Under the pieces are notes generated by a model. That model had not been told where the DNA came from, made no database searches, and was given only the letters and a program-made list of their open reading frames with translations. From the NCBI GenBank assembly GCA_019828595.1, contig JAHQRK010000003.1, positions 868,001-932,000 on the forward strand: DNA of 64,000 bases, written 5' to 3'. Within the stretch, counting starts at the first letter, position 1. The number at the start of each line of letters is the position of its first letter. The stretch is from Aphanomyces cochlioides (Eukaryota > Oomycota > Saprolegniomycetes > Saprolegniales > Verrucalvaceae). Positions 42,224 to 53,572 of the stretch are shown here, piece by piece. The translations under genes and the position numbers were made by a program.

Positions 42224-43105
42224 ATGCCATCGATGTCGTATTCGGCTGTTGACCTTGGACTCCGCAATCGCGACCTTCTCGTCGTGATTGTTGCCTTCCA
42301 ACATGGATTTACAAACCAAGTCCTTCAACTCAAGCAAGCGATGGAGCCTCCTGTCGTTGCTCGCCTTTATCTGATCATAACAATCTTCGATTGGAGTCTC
42401 AAGACAGTCCGCGGCCAAGGGATATGGGAACATATCAAGCAGTTCAACAAACTTTGTGAACTTTGGCTGGCGACTCTCAGCTCGCAGAACGACATTTCTC
42501 GCCATCTTCAAAGCGCTCCATACATGGAAGATGTACTCCTTGTGTATGCGGCTACGACTGGCAATTTGTCTTTGCTGCAGCGAGGATTCCAACACCCAGA
42601 TGCATGGTTGACTACCGTTGTGAACAAGACCCAGCGCGATTTGTCAACGTCGAAAATATGTCGCGTTCTAATGGATTTAGCAGCATGGAGTGGCCATGTC
42701 CATATCGTCGACTACATTGCCTCGCAGCCTCTCATCGAGAGTCCGTTTCGCGCGACTGCTGGTCTACATATCGCGCGCAGCATCAAAGGGACATTTGGAA
42801 GTTGTGCAATATTTACAGCTCATGGCTGTCAGTCCGACAAAGCCATCGAGTACGCAGCGGCGAAGGGACATTATGACGTTGTACACTTCTTGCGGTCGGG
42901 ACCATACCGTCGTGAAGCTGTGATTCAAGCGGCAGAAAATGGACACTTGGAATGTGTGAAATGCTTGATGGAGAACTATCAAGGAGACTCAAGACATGAT
43001 ATTGCCAACCTGGTTGGGGAAGCAGCTGTACTCCATGGCCACAGTAAAATCGTCACCTTCTTGCGAGACTGGTCAACTCGACGGGATGAATGCACTGTCC
43101 GATAG
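42224..43105 (+). CDS. Ankyrin-like repeat protein, paralogue 1
   Basis: This is a 293-codon frame of an ankyrin-type family common in oomycetes. An N-terminal helical region (YSAVDLGLRNRDLLVVIVAF; IKQFNKLCELWLATLSS) is followed by repeats such as VLLVYAATTGNLSLLQRGFQ, DLAAWSGHVHIVDYIAS and AIEYAAAKGHYDVVHFLRS. Between residues about 185 and 205 the frame reads GLHIARSIKGTFGSCAIF. The overlapping frame gives the expected repeat RAASKGHLEVVQYLQ, so one indel out and a second back seem to have happened. The neighbour at 43626 is a paralogue. It may be functional with a scrambled repeat, or decaying. Confidence 0.6.
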   Translation: MPSMSYSAVDLGLRNRDLLVVIVAFQHGFTNQVLQLKQAMEPPVVARLYLIITIFDWSLKTVRGQGIWEHIKQFNKLCELWLATLSSQNDISRHLQSAPYMEDVLLVYAATTGNLSLLQRGFQHPDAWLTTVVNKTQRDLSTSKICRVLMDLAAWSGHVHIVDYIASQPLIESPFRATAGLHIARSIKGTFGSCAIFTAHGCQSDKAIEYAAAKGHYDVVHFLRSGPYRREAVIQAAENGHLECVKCLMENYQGDSRHDIANLVGEAAVLHGHSKIVTFLRDWSTRRDECTVR

Positions 43106-43625
43106 TCAATTGAGGATGCTCGCCAACTTACTGGAGTGCCTTCTCTTTCAACCTGATCCGTTGCTGTCCTCCATTTTGAAGAAGTGGCGTCAAACCGCTC
43201 TCCATTGGCACTGCCTGACTCCATCGAAAGCACGATGGTACTCTATCCTCATGCCTTCATCCGCCAAATTCTTACTTGTTTTAGCAAATGCTTCTTTCAC
43301 AGAATGCCAAAGTAAATCAACTTAACTCCCATTTGCGTGAATCCCTCGCCAAAAGGTTATTCAGCGTCGACTGTGATAGTGTGGCACATTATCACGCCAA
43401 GAAAGATAAGCTCATGCAGCATCCTGCAGTGATCTTTAGCTCTTCCATGCTGCGTTGGTCATCATGGTGCTCTTTGTTCTTCGGTCGTGGAACACGTGTG
43501 ATATAATAAAATCCAAATTTTATCGACTTTCAATAATTTCTCAAGTTGCCAGCGATCCAACGACAACGGGAAACAAGGTCACGTGTTGGAGAGAGACCAG
43601 TTCAACCCATTCATACCAAAACGCG
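43106..43625. other. Spacer between ankyrin paralogues
   Basis: A plus frame (to 43325) has no domain. Nothing else is supported. Confidence 0.45.
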
Positions 43626-44324
43626 ATGGGAAACACTCTTATGTCAACGTCAAGGCCATACGTTGCTGTTGACTTTGTGTTGCGGAATCGAGATATGGCC
43701 AGTCTGATCTTTGCATTTCAAGATGGATTCCCTGAAGACATTGCCCGCCTCAAGCAAGCCGTGGATCTCCCCGCCTTTGCACGACTTTATTTCATCAAGG
43801 CGATTCCTTTCATCAAGTGGAGCCTTCGAAGTGTTCGCGGCCAAGGCATTTGGAACCACATTCAAGAATTCAATGGAGTGTGTGAGCTTTGGCTCGCCAC
43901 TCTGAGCTCCCTGGACGACATTTCTCGCCGCATCCAAGGCATTCCTTTCATGGAAGGTATGCTGCTCGTGCATGCAGCTACGACTGGCAATTTGCCGCTC
44001 TTTCAGCGAGGATTTCAACATCCTGATAAGTGGCTGTCTGGTATCGTGGATCAGTGCCATCTATCAACGGCCACAGTTTGCCGTGTGTGGTTGGATCTAG
44101 CAGCATGGAGTGGCCACGTGAATATCATCGCCTTTATTGCCTCCCAGCAGCTGATTGACGACCCATTCGACGATGAATCTTGCCTGGATGGCGCCGCAGC
44201 TCATGGCCATGTGGAGGTTGTGCAATATTTGCTGGATCGTGGCTGCCAGTCTGCCTCTGCCTTGGAGCTCGCGGCCGCGAATGGCCATCTCCATGTTGTC
44301 AGCATCTTGCGGACGAGACATTAG
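43626..44324 (+). pseudogene. Ankyrin-like repeat protein, paralogue 2 (3' frameshift)
   Basis: This is a paralogue of the gene at 42224, sharing RNRDMASLIFAFQDGF, SVRGQGIWNHIQEFNGVCEL and LLVHAATTGNLPLFQRGFQH. Its third repeat (DGAAAHGHVEVVQYLLDRGC) is in register, unlike in paralogue 1. The frame stops at 44324 inside a repeat. Beyond it, out of frame, comes YFVAAKGRLQCVKCLASIEW up to about 44470, so the original gene was longer. It is called a pseudogene or a truncated allele. The start is the ATG at 43626 by alignment with paralogue 1. Confidence 0.65.
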
Positions 44325-44665
44325 AGCCATGGATTTATTTACTTCGTGGCTGCAAAAGGACGTTTGCAATGTGTGAAATGCTTGGCAAGTATTGAATGGC
44401 TTCGAAACAAAGTGTCGCGAGCTTGGCGTCTCAACATGCTGCTAAATACAGCCACGATGAAGTTGTAGCCTTTCTATCTACGCACGATTGGACTTCAGAA
44501 TGTTACGAGTGACAAAGTTGTTTGGATTGACCACTGACATGTTTTCCCTGCTGGCCCTGGGAGAGGACCTCTCGTCATTCACTCTTCATGTTTGCCTTCG
44601 AAACTCATAGGGTCTTGTAAACGCTTCAGAGGGAGGCCAAGGAGGTAGTTCTGTCGGGATTTCCA

Positions 44666-46318
44666 TCAAAAACTAGTGGTAAGGTTCGATTGTACCTCGA
44701 AGGCATCCAATGCGGCGTCGAGTCGCCTCATAGCCAGTCGTGAAAACGTCCGGCCGTCGACGGTCCCCAGGAAATACTGCTCCAAGTTTGGACTATTCCA
44801 TGGCCGTATACGACATGCCTTACTCACCGACCTAATCGTCATCTGAATCATTACGGCTTGACTGCAATACACACATGTTGCCCTTGCCAAAGTGGTAGAG
44901 CACGCGGTACTTACTGGGCTCTTTCTTGATGACTTCCAGAGTCGGACGACTCAACCTCTCTACTCATACATGCATCAAGCTATTGATTCAAACGATAGCT
45001 TACTCAATAGCTCGAGCGCCATCGATGTGTCCATGGCAAATATGACGACGGGCATCCAAGGGTGGTTGTCCTTGATGTGCCATCCCAGAGCCAACGATGG
45101 TGGAGTCACACTTTGGACGCTCTTTCTCTACAGGGGGAAAGATGGGATCAGCTTCAATACCTCAAGGCATGAGCTCACCGCAGTTGGCTTGTCCTTGACC
45201 TGGGGTGAGGATTGACGGATGAGACTCCTCGCCGGTATCTCACGAAGCTTTAGGACTTCCATGCCGGGGAGATCATGCACATTTGGATTGAGCCTTTGGA
45301 ACTCCTAGTGGTGATGAGATGAATCAAATGTGTGATCAAACCGCGACTTCTTCCAGCGCAGTGGCAAGTTGCTGCGGATAGCTTTGCTGAAGGTACTCTC
45401 GGCGATATCGTGGGTACAAATAGGACGATCGTTCGTCACACATCCATGGCTTGATCGACGGAGGCTTGTCGGGATCCTGAACGTGCAAGCTACTATGGCC
45501 ATTCAACATGAGTGAGTCATGACTTAGTCCAGCGCGTACAAGTTGTGTGATTGAAAGTAATATACAAAGCGATGCGTCTTGGGATGATGCTGTGCCTCAC
45601 GAAGTTCCTCAATCAGCTCTTGCTCTGTTGTTTCTTCAGCTAAAGCACAGCGTTCAGAGTTTCTCGGGCGATGGGTTTACCTTTCGCTTGCGTGTCGTAG
45701 TAAAACGGATTGAGCACATACGCTGGAAGCCAAGGGTAGCCGATGACTTTGGCCCACACGATGGATTCAAATGCAATCGGAGGGTCCAGCTGTGGTGACT
45801 TCCGTTTTACCTCAAGCGTGCCTTGAGATTCCGCATGGGATGTAGCATAGCTCTTCGCATTAAAAACAGTCTAGAGATGGTGGATTGCATACCGTCGCCC
45901 CTGCGATTGCTTTGTGAAAAAGTTCTTCAATCTCAACGTCGTCAAGCTTTGACTTGGGCATGCCACGTAGAAATTTTTCGTGTCGATCGCATTCCCATGG
46001 CTCAATGGCGTCCACTGGGTAGTTTGCGCTAGAGGACCTCTCTTCACAATTGTTTGCAGCTCGAGACGACGTACTATCGACACGTTCCAAAGTGGTAAGC
46101 GGTACAGAAGTCATGGCGATCTTGATCTGGCGCCACATAGCCATCTATAGTCCGTCGCATCAGCAGGAAACCCTCAAAGGCTAGAAAGTACCTTGGACAA
46201 GTTCATTCCAGCGCTCGTGATCCATCTCTTTGATACGAACTGGCCACCATGGATATCGTTCCCATGGCCCAACCCACCCCAATCTCGATTCGGGATTGAG
46301 CTCGGACGACATTTTCAT
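44666..46318 (-). CDS. Triple PWWP-domain protein
   Basis: There are ten exons on the minus strand: 46318-46192, 46144-46084, 46028-45893, 45810-45681, 45639-45540, 45492-45342, 45304-45179, 45127-45004, 44959-44871 and 44818-44666. Phases close to give 398 residues. Three PWWP-type modules are visible: LGWVGPWERYPWWPVRI ... YHFGTANYPVDAIEPW; IVWAKVIGYPWLPAYVL ... FVYYFQSHNFSLHV; and LGWHIKDNHPWMPVVIF ... YRVLYHFGKGN ... RPWNSPNLEQYF. PWWP domains bind methylated histone H3 tails and DNA, so a chromatin role is likely. The last intron (44870-44819) and the 82-nt fourth-exon acceptor are the least certain. No catalytic domain was found. Upstream exons may exist. Confidence 0.72.
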
Positions 46319-47035
46319 TGTGGCGACGTCCAAGCTAGCACGACCTCCACAGTTGACTGGGGGATTCCTGATGACCTTGATGGCTTGGGACTTGTTCGTT
46401 ACTGCAGTATGCTTGCCGACGGCATGGACGATTGAACTGACTTTCCCCGTTCAACCATGCAACGTGAATGTAAGCATGGTGACGCATAGCAATCAACCCC
46501 AATACGACATAGCAGTCATCAATGCCATAGACACAGCAATTCCGGAAAATCAAGCAAGGAGATGTTTGATTCAGTGGCTGCTTCGCCTTGTTGAGCATTG
46601 TCATCTATCTTGCAACGCTGGACGCAACCAACACGTTGATCGCTTGTAAAATAGCACTTCAGCACCACGCTCGATTGGTCTTGCCAGCCATCGGAGCTGA
46701 CTTGGCCAGTCTCCACCGCGTCTAATAGCGTAACACTTTGGTTCAACCATTGGCTCCAATCACCTTGTCCGACGGCCTACACTGTAGCTGCATTCCATGT
46801 ATGGCTATGGCTCTTGGCTCTCAGTCTCATCAGCAATTTGGCGGCTCAAGCGACCACTCAAACAGCGTGGAGAGTGATTTAGTGTAGGAGTTTCTCCATC
46901 TCGACCAAACACTGTGGCAATCGTCCCCAAGTGCGAAGAGTCACGATCTTCTTGGCAATAAGAAACGACCAACATTCCAATTTCACCAACATTCTTTGCC
47001 TGTCTGGCTTTTTCAGTGCGATTGCCGCAGACAGG
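46319..47035. other. Divergent intergenic region
   Basis: This lies between the PWWP gene (minus) and the ANK-PH-RING gene (plus). A minus frame at 46746-46519 (LLDAVETGQVSSDGWQDQSS ...) could be an upstream exon of the PWWP gene, but no phased splice was found. Confidence 0.4.
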
Positions 47036-48688
47036 ATGGACAGCTTGGACCGATGGGGCAAGTCTCTCGACAAGTTTGGCGATAAATTCGACAAGAAAAT
47101 GGACGACTTGGGGGAAAAACTCAGCAAACGAGTCGAGAAAAGCATGCAGAAAGCCGACGACAGCATCAGTACGCTCCCACCGCGCATATCGTCGAGCAAT
47201 CAATCAGCCGATGACGACACGAGTACCGTCCCATATCTCTACGAAGCAGCGACTAGCGGTCAGATTGACAGGCTGGAATATCTCTTTGCAGTAATCCCAG
47301 CAAATGTGCTTCCGTCGTACCTGGAATTCACAGACCTTGAAGAACGCACGCCACTCTTGGCCACGTGTACGTATGGCCATCTCGATTGTGTGCGCATCTT
47401 GTTAGACCGCGGTGCCAACCACGTTGCCGTCGACGTTTGCGGTAATACTGGGCTCCATCTTGCTTGTACACACGGACATGTTGATGTTGTCTCGCTCTTG
47501 CTCACGCATCGATCTCGGCGACTGACTCCTTATATGCTTAACAAGAATGGTTTGTCAGCGCTGCGACTTGCTCGTACCATCGTTCAGACTAAGCGTGAAG
47601 GCTGGACAAATGTCGCCAAGTGCATTGAAGTTCTCGAACAGGTTGATCCTTTGTTGATGCTGCATAGCTTATCGTTTGAGAAACTTTAGCGCTGCAAAGT
47701 TTTTGAAGGATGGATCTATCATCGATCACAATCCATGTTTGCATGGCAGTCATGGGAAGCTCGCTATGCGCTCGTCCTCCGCACGGGCTCTCCTCTCTTT
47801 CTTGAAATGCATCTATTCGACGTCCGAAATGGTCTCCGAACTCCAATTCCATTGTCTGCTAGTCGTCTTGGTCACACTCTCTCATGCTTTGCACTAGGTT
47901 GGTATTTGACATTGATGTTCAAAAGCCTGTGACACTCTACCGTGACGGCGATGGACTCAACCGCAAACCTCTAGCAATTGCGCTGAAGAACCAAGTCTTA
48001 GCTGCCTTGGACGAAGCAGGGTTTGAATCCTGGTCGCGCTTCTTGACTGTTCAAGCGGTATGTCTTTCTTCAGGCACCTTTTCCCCAAACTCTTCTCTAG
48101 AGTATCGCTGTCCATGACCCCAATCTTCGCCCTAATGAAGTCATTGCGGCCCGGTCGTCTCCTCAGGATCACCCCCCGAGCTCAAAGACCTCCCCTCCAC
48201 CGCCAATACCGCCTCCAGCCGCAGCGCCACTACGAAAAGATGCCAAGCAACTCGCCATAGGAGATACAATTGAAGCCCCTACTGCAGTCGCAGCATCTGC
48301 CCCATCTTGGGATGATGCAATTCCATTGCCACCAGCCACAATCACCAAGCAAGCTTCTGTGGAGGATACATCAAAATCTACCAAAGCAGCTTCCCCCTCG
48401 TCCAAGAAACTCTCGACAATCTCCATGTACGTGGGTGAGAGCAATACCGCTGAGGCGGCGACCGTTGTGGCTGCATCTGCTCCTGCTATGGAAGAAGCTG
48501 ATGGTGGCTTTACTTCGACTCGGGAAGAATGCATTGTCTGCCTCGACCGCAAAAAACAAACCGTGTGCGTTCCATGTGGCCACGTTGCGGCGTGCGTTCC
48601 ATGCGCTGAAACCATTCAGCACACGACACGACGATGTCCAGTGTGCCGGACACCCGTGCGTGAACTTATCAAACTTTTTGTGGCTTAA
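47036..48688 (+). CDS. ANK-PH-RING protein (putative E3 ubiquitin ligase)
   Basis: Exons are 47036-47641, 47690-47853, 47898-48057 and 48101-48688. Introns are 43-48 nt and phases close, giving 505 residues. A charged amphipathic N-terminus (LDRWGKSLDKFGDKFDKKMD) is followed by ankyrin repeats (TPLLATCTYGHLDCVRILLD, TGLHLACTHGHVDVVSLLLT) at about 80-190. A PH-like domain (FEGWIYHRS ... WEARYALVLR ... LEMHLFDVRNG) is at about 205-300. A Pro/Ala/Ser linker follows, and then a C-terminal C3HC4 RING (ECIVCLDRKKQTVCVPCGH ... CPVCRTPVREL). The RING implies ubiquitin ligase activity, with ANK/PH giving substrate or membrane binding; this is inferred. The stop overlaps that of the convergent sulfotransferase. 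Confidence 0.88.
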
Positions 48689-49959
48689 TGGTACCCAAAT
48701 GCATCCATGAATTGCTGCGCTTCTTTTTGGATGCGAGCTCGCATCGCTGGCGCCATCACGCGATGCTGGTTTACTTTGTACGACGACAGGGCTTGCATTT
48801 CCGCGGCGAAATGTGCTCGTTTGGCTTCAGTCCATGGCACTTTCGCATGGGTGTAGACTCGACGGAGGGATTCTTCGGGCTTTGTGATCAAGTCGACGTA
48901 TGACATCTCGAGGATGTCCTCGTGAACGACTCGTGACGATGATTTCACTTCAGCTGCAGCGTTATACTTGAGCCAGAGCTGGCGAAAGTTCCAAAAGAGA
49001 TATTCCGTCACCTACAGCTTGTCTTGGCGAGCTAGATGGAGAGGCTTATTTACCTGCTCGTCAGTCGGCGTGGAGAGATACATGAACCAAAATGCAGTGT
49101 TGGCCAGATGCGCCGATGATGCCATAGTCTCGTAGGGATCGCGGTGCATATAGATGAACCTGGCCTTTGGAAACAACTTGCGAAGGATTGGAATACGAGC
49201 GGCATGAATGGGAGACTTTAAGAGGAATCGATCGCCAAGCTTGAGCAATTGCTTACGAAGTGTGAGTTTGCGCAAGAGGTACAGAAATGACGACGTCCAT
49301 CGAGCTTCATCTTCAGGGGTAGCGCCTTGCTCTGGACAGAAATCGAGAAAGCGACGGAATTGAGCTTCTCGAGTCATCATGTAGATAGGCATGTAGTAAC
49401 TCGCGCCAGCAGAGAGAATCGTCGTGGCACATTCGTCTTCTTGAGGTAAGTCGAAATGGAGCGCCATCGAGTCCATCGGGCGAGTTTTGTCCAGAATACC
49501 AGCGAAGAGCCACTTGCCCCACGATTCAAACCAGAGAAAGCACGTTGGGAAGCCAGCACAAAACGTTGTGCACGAGTAAAATGTCGCGGTGTCTGATGCG
49601 AGGAGATTGTGCATCAAAGTCGTGCCTGTGCGTGGGTGTCCCACAATGAAGACTGGATCGTCTGGGAGCTTGACTTGTGCGATGCGGGAATCGGGATACA
49701 AAATTGACTCGACGATAGCCAGAAGAGAATTGAAGAGTGCAGTGAGAGTGAGGAAAAGCGCTCGTGGAACATACTTCCACTCGATGAAGCGACCGTTCTC
49801 GTGCAACACTCGAAGCCATTGGCCAAAGGTAATGCCACACATTGGATTGTTCTTGAGGGAGAAGACATTCTTTGAATCAAAGTGGAAGATCGCGTCGTCG
49901 ATAGACTCGTCTTGCTTCTGCATCGACTCGTCATCAAAGCCACGGATGTCCGGCGCCAT
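48685..49959 (-). CDS. PAPS-dependent sulfotransferase
   Basis: Exons are 49959-49054 and 49011-48685 with a 42-nt intron, giving 410 residues. The 5'-phosphosulfate loop is HPRTGTT (108-114). The 3'-phosphate site is RFIYMHRDPYETMASS near 270-285. The order and length fit the Sulfotransfer_3 family. A hydrophobic segment near residues 67-88 (ALFLTLTALFNSLLAIVESI) suggests membrane or Golgi anchoring. Substrate is unknown. The stop codons of this gene and the RING gene overlap within TTAA at 48685-48688. Confidence 0.88.
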
Positions 49960-50168
49960 CTCTACTTCCTCTGCTGCAATCTGATGTGCTTTGATACTTC
50001 AGAAGCCCCTGAACCCTAAATCACAATGAAATCATTAAAACTGCAAAATTTTGATAAAATAGATCCAAATTTTCGTTGTATTTCCAAGTTTATTTTCTAT
50101 TTTTCTCAAAACTTGGAACTTTGACAGGCAGCAAAAAACGTTTCATTTTCGAATTTGCGCGCCAAACT

Positions 50169-52337
50169 TCACTTGCGCGAATGGCTGTAGTGGACGTCGT
50201 CGTCATCGTCGTGATCCAAGGCAGTCGGATTAGAAGCGTGGTGCATCATATTCAGGTACTCGACATTGTGGATTTCGAAGCGCCGACGTCGGATCTGGCG
50301 TCCAAATTCTCCCACTTCTCCTTCATGGATGTCATGATCCAGAATCAAATCCAGAACAGCATCGCACATGCGGCGAACTTCAATGTTTGGAGAGTCAGCG
50401 GCAAGCAAGAGATCGGGAAGCATGTGTGTTCCGTAGAGAACCTCGTCAAGAGTCTCAGGGTGGCGAAGCATTCGATAGAAGCAAAAGAGGAGCTGCAGAG
50501 TCATTTCACTATCACTTTGTCGGTCTTGGAATATCGTGTGGAAGCTTCGCACAATACGAGACGACGTAATCAAAGGTGCACACTTGGGCTCAAGCATGAG
50601 TGCGCTCGTGAACATGACCACTTGAAGCACAATGTCATCCTACGAAAATATTATCAAGAGGATCTTGTCTATCCGACAAACTTGCGAGAATCCAGGCACG
50701 AGAAGCTTGTTCAAAAATGGAATGACCGAGTAGTATTGCGCGAGGATCTTGTCCCAAGACGTCTTCGTGGGCAAATCATTAGGGGTCAAGTTGCATAAAG
50801 TTCCAAGAATCTCGACAACCAAGTCGTGCGAGTCTGAACCCTGAACGAGTTCCAACAGGGGCACAACAAATGGAGCCCAAAGACCCTTGTATTTGTACAA
50901 TTTCTCGCTGGCCAAGTCTTCTTGAACGCCATACGACCACTGAGATATATTGCGAATACACTGGAGTCAATGGTAAGCTGGCTCTGGCCATTCTAAATAC
51001 TCTGACCTTCATCAGCAGGACATCTCGCGTGCGAAGAACGCGCTGGACAAGGGCTTCCAGGCCTTTATTTTGTGCCATCATTTCAGCATTTCGGCCATTG
51101 ACGCTTAAATTGACAGCAAGTGCCATGAGCTCCTTCGCCACCATAGGTTGCGGGAAATTGATGACAAGCTGCATGACAATGGGGATCGCCTCAGTGTATG
51201 TGAACATTGACTTGCATCGATCGTCCATGCTCAAATGGTATAGAATACGAAGTGTAAGTGCTCGAAATGGCGGCTTCTTGAGCAGCTCTACAAGCTTCGG
51301 TACAAGACTATTCTTCACCATTGTCTCGCGGACTCGTGCATCCCACGACAAGTTGAAGAGGAGCTTGAGTGCCATCTGACCGTACTGCATCAAAACCCCG
51401 ATCAAGCTGGAAAGATGATACCTGCACGGTCTTGTCGTGATTGCATTTGACGTATCGAATGACTTGCTCAGGCACCTGTAGCTCGATCATCATGTCTTTG
51501 TTTTCTTCGAATACACTAAACTTTATTAGTTGGACGACATGGAGACAATCGCGAACCTGAGCTTCTTGAGGAATCCAAGCGTAAGAATTACAAGATCAGG
51601 ATTAACACGGTCAAGCATTTTCGCTAAGAAGTTCACAATCTTCTTCTTGACCATCTTGCGCTCAGTGTGAATGTCTTCGGCCAGGTTGAAGAGAACGCTC
51701 AAGCAGACATACCTACGAGACAGAAATGTCATCCATGTAAGTCGAGTGGCATCGTACAGCAATTGGTCTTGTTTCTTAGCCTTCTTCTTGTTCTTCTTCT
51801 TCTCAGCTTTGAGTTTGGCAAGTACCTCCGGGTCATTCTGCGTCTTTTCTTCCAAGAGTTTCTCCTCTTCAAGACGCAGTTGGTGCCGCTTTACTTCAAA
51901 GTCAACGATCTTGAGTGTAATGGCACCGATGCGGTAGTTGGTCAAGATTGGATGAAGCTGCAAAAAATTGGAGTAGCACCAAAAGATGCGCATGAGATGA
52001 AGGGTAAAGTCGTAGCTCTTCTTGTACTCATCGTTCAAGACACGAGAGAGAAGACACTGCAAACACGTGTAAGTGATTCATTCGTTCGTTCGCTTACCAT
52101 GAGAGCCTCGTTTTGCACTAGCATCTCAATGTTGGCAGCGTATTCAGACAAGTTGAGGATTTGCGTAATGCCATCGAGCTTGGACTCCAAATCTTCTTCG
52201 TATAATTTTTCCATGTACGTGTCCAAGTCGTCGAGCGAGGAGAGTTGCCGCGATGCCAAAGGATCTTTGCGGTCATCACGCTCATCAGAACGTGATCCAC
52301 GTCGCGTTGTAGTCGGTTTGGCTTTCGCGCTGCTCAT
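50169..52337 (-). CDS. Kinesin-associated protein KAP3 (kinesin-II accessory subunit)
   Basis: Exons are 52337-52098, 52056-51557, 51515-51422, 51384-51007, 50960-50682 and 50639-50169. Introns are 37-46 nt and phases close, giving 653 residues. Armadillo-type repeats run through the protein. KAP3 hallmarks are LSVLFNLAEDIHTERKMVKK, FLKKLSVFEENKDMM, ALKLLFNLSWDARVRETMV, AVNLSVNGRNAEMM and EILGTLCNLTPNDL. A Lys-rich charged insert (AEKKKNKKKAKKQ) lies near 150. KAP3 links the heterotrimeric kinesin-II motor to IFT cargo, so it should act in zoospore flagella. It is shorter than animal KAP3. Hsp33 lies 64 bp upstream on the same strand. Confidence 0.92.
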
Positions 52338-52401
52338 GACCTCTCGCTTGGATCAACGACAGTTACGAATGAAACCGTTGAAACATTCTGGTAAACTTAT
52401 C

Positions 52402-53268
52402 TTATTGATCTTTTTCCTTGTCTGTCACGATAGAGTCGAGCTCTGGCACCGCGATGAAGTAATTCTCATTGCAATAGCTACAGGACAACACGACACCTCC
52501 TTCTTTTGCAAGTGATGCCAACTCGTCTGTTGGTACAGAATAGAGCTTTTGGACGAACCGTTCCTTGTTGCAGCGGCAGTAATAGTCGACTGGCACGCGC
52601 TTGATGTGTTCCTTGGTCAACTTGGTCTCGGGAAAGAGAGTGTTAAGGTACGCGAGCATGCCTTCAGTCTGAACCATCTCCATCATGACAGAGTTATCAA
52701 ACAGGTCGCGTCGCTCCATCAGTGAAACCTTGGCTTCGGGCATTTCTTGGATTGTCAGACCACAGCACACAACGTCATTGTTGTCAAGAGCTTTCGTCTC
52801 GAGCTTGACGAGCGTCGGTGTCTGCTCGGACTGATCATAGAACGCTTGCCAGTCAGTTGTTGCATTGCCCAACGCGGTCAAGACGGTTTTGTATGGCGTG
52901 GCAGCACCGTAGAGAATCTTGTTGACTTCAAAGACTGGAGAGACACTCGAATCGACGGAGCGGTGCATGAAACCGCGGATTTCTCCAACACACATCGACT
53001 CAACGTACCCGCTGTACTCATGCGTCAATACTCGCATCGCAACGCGCTCTTCGCCTTTAAAGAAAGAGCTCAACATGGCTGCTCCAGACATGTACTCTCC
53101 CCACAACCGTGCCGTTTCTGTCGCGACGGGCGGCTGGTTATTCTTCTCCCACTTCCCTCGCATCGTGTTGACTACATTTGGCGCATAGATCGCAGAGACG
53201 CGGTGCCCTAAGACGTCCACGAAGCATCTTGAGATGAGGTCGCGGGTCCGATCGCGCGCGTGTTGCAT
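52402..53268 (-). CDS. Hsp33 family redox-regulated chaperone
   Basis: This is a 288-residue intronless Hsp33 homologue. The zinc-binding redox switch is complete: C231-R-C233 (YYCRCNKERF) and C263-S-Y-C266 (SCSYCNENY). In bacteria, oxidation of this CXC/CXXC centre releases zinc and turns the holdase on. The N-terminal domain (RCFVDVLGHRVSAIYAPNVV; AMLSSFFKGEERVAMRV) fits the family, as does SVMMEMVQTEGMLAYLN. Eukaryotic Hsp33 is sporadic (trypanosomatids, algae, oomycetes), consistent with a bacterial or plastid origin. The location is not clear, since no strong presequence precedes the ATG at 53268. Confidence 0.92.
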   Translation of the reverse strand: MQHARDRTRDLISRCFVDVLGHRVSAIYAPNVVNTMRGKWEKNNQPPVATETARLWGEYMSGAAMLSSFFKGEERVAMRVLTHEYSGYVESMCVGEIRGFMHRSVDSSVSPVFEVNKILYGAATPYKTVLTALGNATTDWQAFYDQSEQTPTLVKLETKALDNNDVVCCGLTIQEMPEAKVSLMERRDLFDNSVMMEMVQTEGMLAYLNTLFPETKLTKEHIKRVPVDYYCRCNKERFVQKLYSVPTDELASLAKEGGVVLSCSYCNENYFIAVPELDSIVTDKEKDQ

Positions 53269-53572
53269 CGAATTCGCCTTGCTTCAAACCAATCATGTCC
53301 AACTTCATGCTCAAAAACATTTGAAATACTTTTTAAATGTATTTAAAATAGTTGGATGGCCAATCTACTTAAAATACACTAAGTCTGCTTTTAAAACATT
53401 CTTACAGCCCTGTTGCATAGGTTATGACTTTTTTGACAGAGAAAGTCAACATGGGATTCAATGGCAGTTCTTTGCCCACACTACAACATTAACAGTTAGC
53501 TAGTGGCGTGGACGAGGTGCAAGTGGTGTGTACTAATGCCGTGATATTGCTGGGAATCGCTGAAATTTGGTA

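Noticed and set aside
42125..42595. 156-codon minus frame
   Set aside because: Antisense shadow of ankyrin paralogue 1.
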